Notes under the pieces: generated by a model | Database searches by the model: none | What the model was told of the DNA's origin: nothing | The model's input: the letters and a program-made list of their open reading frames with translations, nothing else | Shown here: in pieces, positions 8,418 through 15,854 of the stretch | Position numbering within the stretch: the stretch's first letter is position 1 | Layout: each line of letters starts with the position of its first letter | Assembly: GCA_002314945.1 (NCBI GenBank) | Contig: DCHV01000060.1 | Coordinates: 1 to 37,267 of the forward strand | Direction: 5' to 3' | DNA: 37,267 nucleotides | Origin: Prevotellaceae bacterium UBA1743 | GTDB lineage: Bacteria; Bacteroidota; Bacteroidia; Bacteroidales; Bacteroidaceae | Program-made: the position numbers and the translations under genes

Positions 8418-9440
8418 TTAGTGAATTTTCCTTTTGTTGAGTTCACGCGTATATCTACGTGCATTACGCAAATGCTCGTCATAGCTTTTGGCAAAATTAT
8501 GTGTACCCGAGAAATCCTCTTTGGCGCACATGTATAAGTATGGGTGACGAACATAATTCAAGACTGCATCTATGCCTGAGATACTGGCGATACGAATGGG
8601 ACCAGGTGGTAAACCTGCATTCAGATATGTGTTATAAGGACTCATCTGGCTCAGGTGCTTATGTAGTATCCTGCGTAAACCAAAATCCTGCAAAGCGAAT
8701 TTTACCGTAGGATCAGCCTGAAGGAGCATTCCTTTGTGTATTCGGTTGACATACATACCCGCAATCATAGGTTTCTCGTCATTGTTGGCTGTTTCCTCAT
8801 CTATGATACTGGCAAGTGTACACACTTCGTTGCGGGTTAATCCGATGGAATCTGCAAGAGCTTGTCTCTTTCCCTCCCAGAATCTTTCATTTTCATGAAT
8901 CATACGATTGACAAATCCCTCGACTGAAATATTCCAATAAAACTCGTACGTGTCTGGTATGAAGAGTGCAGGAAGCGTCTGAGATGTGTAGCCAAATGAT
9001 TGAATGGTAATACTATCGAGTAAGACACCTGCAAAACTGGTCGAATCTTCCATAAACTTATTACCAAGGATAGAAGCCAGCTGTTCCATCGTGCGGACAG
9101 GAGGAAGCGTGAAACGTACTGGAGTCTGATTACCATTCTTCAGTTTGCGATATACTTCGAAAACGGGTTCTCGGGGTTGTATCTCATACCGACCAGAACG
9201 AGGATGGAATTTTGCCATGGTGAGCATACGAAACGTCCAACCACCTTCTACTTTGGCATTTACGCTATCCGTATTGTCATCCTTGTCGATATACACGAAT
9301 CGAGTCTCGTCTGACTGATGGATAGGGTAGAAGATAACATATCTAAAACAGAGAATGAAAGAAACCGTGATAATAACAATCAGAACAGCAACGACAATTA
9401 TGCGATTGTTTCGCAGTATAGATATGAATTGTTCTTTCAC
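8418..9440 (-). CDS. mltG: Endolytic transglycosylase MltG (YceG-like)
   Basis: Membrane-anchored lytic transglycosylase thought to cut nascent glycan strands and so set their length. The 340-residue product has a single N-terminal membrane helix (about residues 14-34: IIVVAVLIVIITVSFILCF) and then the periplasmic YceG domain. The conserved catalytic region LASIIDEETANNDEKPMIAGMYVNRI contains the family Glu, and LQADPTVKFAL and SPYNTYLNAGLPPGPI are further hallmarks. It is monocistronic by context: a terminator follows and the tRNA-Thr gene diverges upstream. Confidence 0.95.
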   Translation of the reverse strand: MKEQFISILRNNRIIVVAVLIVIITVSFILCFRYVIFYPIHQSDETRFVYIDKDDNTDSVNAKVEGGWTFRMLTMAKFHPRSGRYEIQPREPVFEVYRKLKNGNQTPVRFTLPPVRTMEQLASILGNKFMEDSTSFAGVLLDSITIQSFGYTSQTLPALFIPDTYEFYWNISVEGFVNRMIHENERFWEGKRQALADSIGLTRNEVCTLASIIDEETANNDEKPMIAGMYVNRIHKGMLLQADPTVKFALQDFGLRRILHKHLSQMSPYNTYLNAGLPPGPIRIASISGIDAVLNYVRHPYLYMCAKEDFSGTHNFAKSYDEHLRNARRYTRELNKRKIH

Positions 9441-9510
9441 GAATCTAAATAATTTTATTTGTATTGGGATTTTTTTATTAGTTTTATTTTTCTATTACCG
9501 AAAAATGCAG

Positions 9511-9518
9511 TACTTTTG
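9511..9518 (+). promoter_or_regulatory. tRNA-Thr promoter -7 box
   Basis: TACTTTTG ends 10 bp before the mature tRNA 5' end and fits TAnnTTTG. The -33 position is only T-rich (9487-9491). Confidence 0.5.
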
Positions 9519-9528
9519 CATCGCTTTT

Positions 9529-9601
<73 letters not shown>

Positions 9602-9619
9602 CAAAAGCGAAATCCTGAT

Positions 9620-10597
9620 TTATTTTTTCAATAATTCTCCCAATTTGCGCATGATTTGTTCACCCCTCAGATCTGTCGCTATCACTTTCCCTTCCGGATC
9701 ATACAAAATGGTCGATGGGATAGATTGAATACGGTAAACACGACATGCATTACTCTGCCATCCTTTCAGATCACTCATCTGTGGCCATTTCATTCCCATC
9801 GTGGTAACAGCATTCTTCCATGCCTCCTGCTTATTGTCGAGTGAGATTCCCACAACCTCAAACCCCTTGTCCTTGTAGGCTTCGTAAGCGGCTTTCACAT
9901 TCGGTATCTCGGCTCTGCAAGGACCACACCAACTGGCCCAAAAATCGACCAGAACATATTTTCCCTTGCCCACATAATCCGTCAATCGTACATCTTCTCC
10001 CTGGATGTTCTTCATAGTCAGTTCGATTACCTTTGCACCTTTTGATCTGGGGTTTTCGGCTTTCAGATAGGATTGTACATCTTTGAGCATGGAGGATTCG
10101 GCATATTTGTACTCCTTCAAGTATTCTTTCAAATATTCGGTATCGAGCATTTCACAAGCCAGCAGGATGAATGCCGCGGCTTCTACAGACTCTTTGTTTT
10201 CTTCGAGTGTTGTCTTCAAAGCTTCCTGAAATTCCCTTTCACATTTCTGGGAACGCAGAATGTCCATATCTGCCTTGAATTTCTTATTCAAATCAGAAGA
10301 CTTTATCAACTTGTAATCCACTCCGTCCATCTCTATCACAAGAGGACTGCCATCGAGCAGGAAGATGGCATTCTCCAAGGCTACCAATTTTGTCTCTTCT
10401 ACCTTTCCCGTGAAGCGTATAGTACCTTTCTTGTCTGCCTTTACACTATCCAAAACGAGATTATTGGTACTAACATCCATCAGTTTGGCATCTTTGGACT
10501 TGAATACTTCCCCTTTGGCTGTGATGTCGTATTTAATTTGAGCCATACAACCTAAGCCAAGGACTACTAACATGCAAAATAATAAAGTACGTTTCAT
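9620..10597 (-). CDS. TlpA-like thiol-disulfide oxidoreductase with DUF4369 domain
   Basis: Exported thioredoxin-fold protein of 325 residues. A signal peptide (MKRTLLFCMLVVLGLGCMAQ) is followed by a DUF4369-type beta-rich N-terminal domain (about 22-115), a helical linker, and a C-terminal AhpC/TSA-thioredoxin domain (about 190-325). The active site is FWASWCGPCRAE and the cis-Pro loop is IQSIPSTILYDPEGK. Such proteins are multiplied in Bacteroidetes envelopes and probably reduce or handle periplasmic disulfides; the specific partner is unknown. The signal peptide contains a Cys, but no clean lipobox. Its stop is only 19 bp from the convergent tRNA-Thr gene. A full consensus promoter lies 20-50 bp upstream. 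Confidence 0.9.
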   Translation of the reverse strand: MKRTLLFCMLVVLGLGCMAQIKYDITAKGEVFKSKDAKLMDVSTNNLVLDSVKADKKGTIRFTGKVEETKLVALENAIFLLDGSPLVIEMDGVDYKLIKSSDLNKKFKADMDILRSQKCEREFQEALKTTLEENKESVEAAAFILLACEMLDTEYLKEYLKEYKYAESSMLKDVQSYLKAENPRSKGAKVIELTMKNIQGEDVRLTDYVGKGKYVLVDFWASWCGPCRAEIPNVKAAYEAYKDKGFEVVGISLDNKQEAWKNAVTTMGMKWPQMSDLKGWQSNACRVYRIQSIPSTILYDPEGKVIATDLRGEQIMRKLGELLKK

Positions 10598-10618
10598 ATT
10601 TAACTATCTATTTTTACG

Positions 10619-10649
10619 CAAAAATACTGTTTTTTAATTGTTCAGCAAA
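10619..10649 (-). promoter_or_regulatory. Promoter of the TlpA-like gene
   Basis: On the minus strand TTTG (10646-10649) and TATTTTTG (10619-10626) are separated by exactly 19 bp, matching the Bacteroidetes -33/-7 consensus. It gives a very short leader of about 15 nt. Confidence 0.65.
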
Positions 10650-10666
10650 GAAAACTCACATAAAAA

Positions 10667-10691
10667 AATCCCAGACATATTGACTGGGATT
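10667..10691 (-). terminator. Terminator after the TPR protein gene
   Basis: The 8-bp inverted repeat AATCCCAG (10667-10674) / CTGGGATT (10684-10691) has a 9-nt loop and a run of seven T on the minus strand. It is a classical intrinsic terminator between the TPR gene and the next promoter. Confidence 0.85.
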
Positions 10692-10717
10692 CCATATTTG
10701 TAGTCTTGATAGAAGAA

Positions 10718-12121
10718 TTATTTCTTAGCACCACCATTCCAGAAGTCTTCCTCTTTCTTCTGATTGGCCTTGTACTCATCATATTCAGCCTTCTTCTTGG
10801 CATTCTCGGCATTGACAGCCTGAGCATGTTGAATGTTAGCTTTCAGACGATCAGCAGAACCGGCTACGGTAATATCATTTTCCTTTGCTTTATCACAGAA
10901 TGAAATAGCCTCGTTGAATTTATCAGCATGTACCATATTGATTGCTTGCTGGAGATAAGCTTTACCTGCCAAATCCGCATTGAAGGCAATAGCTTTCTCG
11001 ATATAGCTATTACTCTTGTCAACATCGGTAGCTGCCAAGGCCTTGCTGATACGCAAGCAAATAGCGCCCTTCACGTTGTCGTTGCTGGCCAACTCAAGTG
11101 CTTTGTCATAGTATTTTGCACTCTCCTCGGTCTTTCCTTGTTTCTGTGCGAACTGTGCACAACCGATGGCACTCTGATAGGTGGGTTCGATATTGTAAGC
11201 AGCCTCGGCATACTGATAATAGATATCGCTATCATCACAATCATTCTGAGCCATCAAGTTGAGTGCGCTATTGAGTTTAGCTCCATCCGTCTTGTATTTT
11301 TCCAATTTCTTGGTATATACATTTATTATCTGTTCACGATCGGCAGCACCACTCTGGGTAAAAGTCTGTTCGATCAAAGCCAAAGGACCATCGTATTTTT
11401 CAAGAAGCTTGTTGGCTTTCTCTTCATTTCCTTCATTTTTAGCCTCCTTGGCCAACTGGAGCATCTTTTCGCAAGCATCCTTACTGTCGAGGTAGTCTTG
11501 CAGGTACTTTTCACGCATCACATCAGGAGCAGCCTTGTACATAGCATCACTCACCAGGAAGAAATTCTGAAGCACGCTACCTTCGATTTCGCGACCGCCA
11601 TTCTCGTTGATCATCTTGATTGCTTCACTATAGTTGGCATACGACTTGTTCAACGTGTATTCACTTCCTTCTACGGTAGGAGCCGTCCAGTTGTAGTAAT
11701 CAGCTTTCAGAGAGAGCACATCACCCATTGTGCTGCGGCCTTTCTCGTTTTCAAAGGAATTGAGCGCATCAAGGTTTTTCACACGAGTATCGAAAAGCAT
11801 CATCAGATCGTTGAAATACTGCAATTTCTTTGCATTGTCAGTCTCTGTCGTAATAAGGCTGTATAGCATGAATGCACCCTTGGTATAAACACCCTTTTGT
11901 GCACATGGAGCTTTCTCTATGATAGCTTTCCATGAGGTATATGCCTCGGCATATTCCTTGTTCTCGAATGACATCTGAAAAAGGCTCAGATTCTGACGTG
12001 TGTCGATACTATCCTGACCGGTACCGATACGTTGTTCCCATGTGGTTCCTTCATATTGTGCCATGGCAGTACTGCTTATTCCCACCATTGCGATTGAAAG
12101 AATAACTTTTGATAGTTTCAT
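10718..12121 (-). CDS. Exported tetratricopeptide-repeat protein
   Basis: The product has 467 residues, beginning with a signal peptide (MKLSKVILSIAMVGISSTAMA, then QYEG). The rest is almost wholly alpha-helical with TPR-like spacing: AEAYTSWKAIIEKAP, DIYYQYAEAAYNIEPTYQSAIGCAQFAQKQGKTEESAKYYDKALELA, and CLRISKALAATDVDKSNSYIEKAIAFNADLAGKAYLQQAINM. It ends in a charged K/E/N tail (NAKKKAEYDEYKANQKKEEDFWNGG). Proteins of this type act as periplasmic scaffolds in Bacteroidetes; no specific function is recognisable. It has its own consensus promoter and a strong terminator, so it is monocistronic. Confidence 0.87.
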   Translation of the reverse strand: MKLSKVILSIAMVGISSTAMAQYEGTTWEQRIGTGQDSIDTRQNLSLFQMSFENKEYAEAYTSWKAIIEKAPCAQKGVYTKGAFMLYSLITTETDNAKKLQYFNDLMMLFDTRVKNLDALNSFENEKGRSTMGDVLSLKADYYNWTAPTVEGSEYTLNKSYANYSEAIKMINENGGREIEGSVLQNFFLVSDAMYKAAPDVMREKYLQDYLDSKDACEKMLQLAKEAKNEGNEEKANKLLEKYDGPLALIEQTFTQSGAADREQIINVYTKKLEKYKTDGAKLNSALNLMAQNDCDDSDIYYQYAEAAYNIEPTYQSAIGCAQFAQKQGKTEESAKYYDKALELASNDNVKGAICLRISKALAATDVDKSNSYIEKAIAFNADLAGKAYLQQAINMVHADKFNEAISFCDKAKENDITVAGSADRLKANIQHAQAVNAENAKKKAEYDEYKANQKKEEDFWNGGAKK

Positions 12122-12167
12122 ATTGTTATAAATTGATATTTTAATACTATTTCTTCAATTTTGGCGA

Positions 12168-12198
12168 CAAAAGTACATATTTTTCCGTCATTATGCAA
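12168..12198 (-). promoter_or_regulatory. Promoter of the TPR protein gene
   Basis: On the minus strand TTG (12196-12198), a 20-bp spacer and TACTTTTG (12168-12175) match the Bacteroidetes promoter consensus. The predicted leader is ~40 nt. Confidence 0.6.
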
Positions 12199-12213
12199 TT
12201 AAGTAACGATAAA

Positions 12214-12283
12214 AAAACAACTTGGTACGATTTCAGATAAGTTGTTTTATTTGTAGCACTCTTCTTTTTGGCTAAATCGTACC
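12214..12283 (-). terminator. Hairpin terminator with a second interlocking inverted repeat
   Basis: AAAACAACTT (12214-12223) pairs with AAGTTGTTTT (12239-12248), followed on the minus strand by a run of T. This is a likely terminator for the small Cys protein gene. The hairpin loop contains a 10-mer (12224-12233) that is perfectly complementary to 12274-12283 outside the stem. A pseudoknot or alternative fold is therefore possible. Confidence 0.6.
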
Positions 12284-12322
12284 GACTTATTCTTTCACCA
12301 TTAACAAAAGACACAATTAATG

Positions 12323-12535
12323 TCAAAACTCATCCTCATAATGATCGAAATGCTGAATATTTGCTTCTGCCGTACTCTGTCTGAATTCCTTGCAGATCCT
12401 ATTGGATTGTGCAACCTGTCGATCACCTTTTTTGGCACATTGTGCTACTATGGGATTCTCGAACCATTGCATCAAAGTAGCATGTTGACATTGCATACAC
12501 GTGACAAATTCTTTGTCTCCTTCTTTTGTTTTCAT
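12323..12535 (-). CDS. Small cysteine-containing conserved-type protein, function unknown
   Basis: The product has 70 residues with a CxxC pair (FVTCMQCQHA) and two further Cys (VAQC, ICKEF) that could form a small metal-binding knuckle. The pattern CxxC...C...C with QWFENPIVAQC between resembles short Bacteroidetes hypothetical proteins I have a vague memory of, but I cannot name a family. It has its own -7 like TAATTTTG on the minus strand (12561-12568) and a terminator-like hairpin after it, which supports it being a real gene. It is divergent from the exchanger gene. Function cannot be assigned. Confidence 0.6.
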   Translation of the reverse strand: MKTKEGDKEFVTCMQCQHATLMQWFENPIVAQCAKKGDRQVAQSNRICKEFRQSTAEANIQHFDHYEDEF

Positions 12536-12684
12536 TTACTTCTTACTTTGTTTGGTGTGACAAAATTAGATGAAATTTCCATATTGAAAAAGGGAAAATC
12601 ATCATTTTGTAGGAGAAAACCCCTATTATGCACCAATAAACCATTAATTTTGCTTACTTTTGCAGCGTTTTTCAGATAATAGAT

Positions 12685-13617
12685 ATGCTGTTTAATATTT
12701 TATGGTTGATTGTTGGAACAGCTCTCGTCTTGTGGGGTGCTGATCGATTTACGGATGGTGCAAGTGCCGTAGCCAGACGTTGGAAAGTAAGTGAAATGGT
12801 CATCGGACTTACCATAGTATCGATGGGAACAAGCCTACCCGAATTCATGGTCAGTTTCTTCAGTTCCCTACGAGGAAGTTCCGACATGAGTCTTGGCAAT
12901 ATTTTAGGAAGCAACATTTTCAACACTTTGATTATAGTGGGCGCTTCGGCTATGATGATGTGTCTCAATGTGTCTCGTTCCTTGCTTTGGCGTGACATAC
13001 CTATCTGTCTGTTTATTTCCTTGCTTCTCTTTGGTTTATGTCTCGATAATGTCATCAGCATTCTGGACGGAGCAGTATTGAGCACCTTCTTCTGCCTCTA
13101 CCTATATTATACATATCGTATAGCAATGAAAGAACGTAATTCGAATGAAGGAGAAAATGTCTCTCAGGAAGATACCCCATTATGGAAAATATCAGCTCTA
13201 CTTATTGTCGGCATTCTTTGTCTTGTCTTCGGTGGTCGCCTGTTGGTGAACAATGCTGCTGACTTAGCTCGAATGTGGGGTGTAAGCGAGAGTGTAATAG
13301 GACTTACCATATTGGCAGGTGGAACCAGCCTACCAGAGTTGGCAACAAGTATCGTAGCAGCACGTAAAGGCAGCGAAGGATTGGCTTTGGGTAATGTGGT
13401 CGGCAGTAACATCTTCAATGCCACATTCGTATTAGGAAGTTGTGCGCTAATCAGTCCTCTCCATATTCAAGGAATCACGAACATCGACTGGATGGCATTC
13501 ATCTGTAGCGTAGTGATATTGTGGCTGACCGCCTTTACGGGGAAGAAATTAAATCAGAAAGAGGGACTTTTCCTACTGCTATGTTACGTCGTGTATCTGC
13601 TATTTCTTCTTCAGTAG
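12685..13617 (+). CDS. K+-dependent-type Na+/Ca2+ exchanger (CaCA family, YrbG-like)
   Basis: Inner-membrane cation antiporter of 310 residues with about ten transmembrane helices. The two inverted alpha repeats are plain: alpha-1 has VIGLTIVSMGTSLPEFMVS and GNILGSNIFNTL, and alpha-2 has VIGLTILAGGTSLPELATS and GNVVGSNIFNATF. The acidic residue in each GTSLPE and the SN pairs are the ion-binding core of the family. A short charged cytoplasmic loop (MKERNSNEGENVSQEDT) separates the halves. It probably exports Ca2+ in exchange for Na+. Its last 18 nt overlap the 3' end of the convergent downstream gene. Confidence 0.93.
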   Translation: MLFNILWLIVGTALVLWGADRFTDGASAVARRWKVSEMVIGLTIVSMGTSLPEFMVSFFSSLRGSSDMSLGNILGSNIFNTLIIVGASAMMMCLNVSRSLLWRDIPICLFISLLLFGLCLDNVISILDGAVLSTFFCLYLYYTYRIAMKERNSNEGENVSQEDTPLWKISALLIVGILCLVFGGRLLVNNAADLARMWGVSESVIGLTILAGGTSLPELATSIVAARKGSEGLALGNVVGSNIFNATFVLGSCALISPLHIQGITNIDWMAFICSVVILWLTAFTGKKLNQKEGLFLLLCYVVYLLFLLQ

Positions 13618-14013
13618 ATATTCAGAAGGTGTTTTCACCAGTTTTTTTCCTCTCACTCGCTTTACGGCATTATAGCCCTCGAAGCGCAATTTCCATGTAG
13701 AGTCATTCAGTTGTATGAGAGTCATCTTCTGATTCTCACTCCCCAATTCATTCCCCATCTTGATAGTGGCTTCACGGTCATTCTTTATCTTGCTGCTTGT
13801 CACGTACCAGACGCCATAGATATCACCATCCATATACCCATTCATAGGGCCGAACATCTCCAAACCTGGGACCTCTATCGATTCTTCGTATAAATCCAGA
13901 TGGAGATTCAGATTTTCTTCAGGACAAACAAGTGAAAGACACCAGGGCTTATTCTCTGGATAGGCTGTAAGGCATATCATGGCATATAGAGCCAAAATCG
14001 TTTTCCGTTTCAT
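13600..14013 (-). CDS. Small exported protein, function unknown
   Basis: The product has 137 residues with a probable signal peptide (MKRKTILALYAMICLTAYP). The remainder is a beta-rich sequence (for example GDIYGVWYVTSSKIKNDREATIKMGN and LIQLNDSTWKLRFEGYNAVKRV). I do not recognise a family; the pattern suggests a lipocalin-like or small beta-barrel ligand-binding fold, which is only a guess. Two Cys lie near the mature N-terminus (CLSLVC). The gene converges on the exchanger gene and overlaps it by 18 nt at the 3' ends. Confidence 0.7.
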   Translation of the reverse strand: MKRKTILALYAMICLTAYPENKPWCLSLVCPEENLNLHLDLYEESIEVPGLEMFGPMNGYMDGDIYGVWYVTSSKIKNDREATIKMGNELGSENQKMTLIQLNDSTWKLRFEGYNAVKRVRGKKLVKTPSEYLLKKK

Positions 14014-14097
14014 TACGTATGTTCAATTTTTCCCGATGCAAATTTACAAAATAATATCTTTACTTGCGTACTCATAGAGGGGAAAAACAAAATTAAA

Positions 14098-14129
14098 TTT
14101 TGTCATTCGCATAGTTCGTCGTATCTTTG
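14098..14129 (+). promoter_or_regulatory. Promoter of the glycogen operon
   Basis: TTTTG (14098-14102), a 19-bp spacer and TATCTTTG (14122-14129) are a near-perfect Bacteroidetes promoter. The predicted leader is ~30 nt and holds the tandem repeat described at 14147-14168. Confidence 0.75.
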
Positions 14130-14146
14130 CACGCGTTTTTGAAAAT

Positions 14147-14168
14147 GATGTTATGAAGATGTTATGAA
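14147..14168 (+). repeat. 11-bp tandem repeat with micro-ORF overlapping the glycogen synthase start
   Basis: GATGTTATGAA occurs twice in perfect tandem (14147-14157 and 14158-14168). The second copy contains the synthase ATG (14164-14166). The first copy supplies an ATG at 14153 that opens a four-codon ORF (M-K-M-L-stop) whose TGA overlaps the real start as ATGA. Confidence 0.6.
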
Positions 14169-15831
14169 GAAAGATAATCAGGATATAGATTTTATTATAG
14201 AGAGCAGTTGGGAGGTTTGTAACAAGGTAGGCGGAATATATACAGTACTTTCTACCCGTGCAACGACCCTCAAATCACTCACAAACAACAATTTGCTATT
14301 CATTGGACCTGACATTTGGCGAGATACTGAAAATCCCCTCTTTGTAGAAGATGATACATGGTGGAAGGATTGGGTAGAATCGTCACGTAGCGAAGGATTA
14401 CAGCTCAGAACCGGTTATTGGAACATACCAGGTCGTCCTCAAGTATTGTTGGTCGGCTTTCTGCAATACGAGACAATCATCAATGATGTATTTGCACAAG
14501 CCTGGAATGACTTTGGCGTAGATAGCCTTCATGGGTATGGGGATTACCGTGAAGCAAGTATGTTTTCATACGCCTGTGGAAAAGTCGTGGAGAGTTTCTA
14601 CCATTTTTGTCTGAAAGGAAAGAACAAGGTAATTTATCATACGAACGAATGGATGACAGGACTTGGCGCTCTGTATATCCGAAAGCATGTACCCCAGATT
14701 GCTACGGTCTTTACAACTCATGCCACCACTATAGGACGCAGTATTGCAGGTAACAACAAACCTCTGTATGAATACCTATGGGCTTATAATGGCAACCAGA
14801 TGGCTGCAGAACTGAATGTGGAGGCAAAGCATAGCATTGAACGTGCAACAGCTCACAACGTGGATTGTTTTACAACAGTAAGTGAAGTCACGGCAAGAGA
14901 ATGTAGTGAACTACTCGATAAAACCTCTGATGTGGTGTTGATGAATGGATTTGAACGTGACTTCGTACCTACAGGTAATGATTATAGGGCGGCACGTGCA
15001 AAAGCTCGAAAGAATCTCCTGAAGGTGGCTAACGCCTTGACGGGCGTGAAATATCCCAAGGATACGCTCATCGTAACAATTGGTGGTCGGTACGAATACA
15101 AGAACAAGGGTATAGATGTGTTCCTTGATGCAATGCTTCGTTGTAAGGATGATAACTCATTACAGCACAACATAGTATCGTTTGTACAAGTACCTGCATG
15201 GATGAAATGTCAACGTGAAGATTTATCCATCAGATTGGCCAAAGACGAAAGTTATGATTCTCCTTTGCAAGAACCGTTCTTTACCCATCAGTTGTACAAT
15301 ACTGACCAAGATGCAATCATAGGAAAACTCAGGTCCTGTGGCGTGCAAAACAAGGCAGAAGACAAAGTACATATCATCTTTGTTCCCTGCTATCTCGATG
15401 GAAAGGATGGGATTTTCAACCAGACCTATTATGATCTGCTTTCCGGTGATGACTTGGCCATCTATCCCAGTTACTACGAACCATGGGGATACACACCTCT
15501 GGAGGCTGTAGCTTTCCATGTACCATGTATCACTACGAGTCTCTCTGGCTTTGGAGCATGGGTGAACTCACAACGTAAGAACGCAAGTCACATAGAAGAT
15601 GGGGTAGAGGTGATTCCCCGGAATGACTATAACTACAGGGAAGTCGTAGATGGCATCAGCCAAGTGATAAAACGCTTCTCCGAAAAAACACCTGCAGAAA
15701 TACAATCCATCAGGAAAAAAGCGAAAAGCCTGTCGGAAAAAGCCCTATGGACAAATTTCATCAAGTACTACGAACAAGCATACCAGTATGCAATAGAACA
15801 ATGTGCTTTGCGTAACAAAACAGAAGAATAA
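14164..15831 (+). CDS. Glycogen synthase, GT3 (eukaryotic-type) family
   Basis: Glycosyltransferase of 555 residues that extends alpha-1,4-glucan chains from a sugar nucleotide. The N-terminus IIESSWEVCNKVGGIYTVLSTRA is the donor-binding lysine loop typical of family GT3 (fungal/animal glycogen synthase type) rather than the bacterial GT5 GlgA. Other GT3 landmarks are HTNEWMTGLGALYIRK, FTTHATTIGRSIAG, NVDCFTTVSEVTARE, NGFERDF and the C-terminal YPSYYEPWGYTPLEAVAF. GT3 enzymes in eukaryotes use UDP-glucose; the donor here is not provable from sequence. It begins an operon with the phosphorylase gene 23 nt downstream and has a strong promoter. Confidence 0.93.
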   Translation: MKKDNQDIDFIIESSWEVCNKVGGIYTVLSTRATTLKSLTNNNLLFIGPDIWRDTENPLFVEDDTWWKDWVESSRSEGLQLRTGYWNIPGRPQVLLVGFLQYETIINDVFAQAWNDFGVDSLHGYGDYREASMFSYACGKVVESFYHFCLKGKNKVIYHTNEWMTGLGALYIRKHVPQIATVFTTHATTIGRSIAGNNKPLYEYLWAYNGNQMAAELNVEAKHSIERATAHNVDCFTTVSEVTARECSELLDKTSDVVLMNGFERDFVPTGNDYRAARAKARKNLLKVANALTGVKYPKDTLIVTIGGRYEYKNKGIDVFLDAMLRCKDDNSLQHNIVSFVQVPAWMKCQREDLSIRLAKDESYDSPLQEPFFTHQLYNTDQDAIIGKLRSCGVQNKAEDKVHIIFVPCYLDGKDGIFNQTYYDLLSGDDLAIYPSYYEPWGYTPLEAVAFHVPCITTSLSGFGAWVNSQRKNASHIEDGVEVIPRNDYNYREVVDGISQVIKRFSEKTPAEIQSIRKKAKSLSEKALWTNFIKYYEQAYQYAIEQCALRNKTEE

Positions 15832-15854
15832 AATACCTCAAAATACAAATACGT

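Noticed and set aside
10928..11866. 312-codon plus-strand open frame with membrane-like segments
   Set aside because: It is antisense to the TPR gene; the hydrophobicity is the mirror of charged helical codons.
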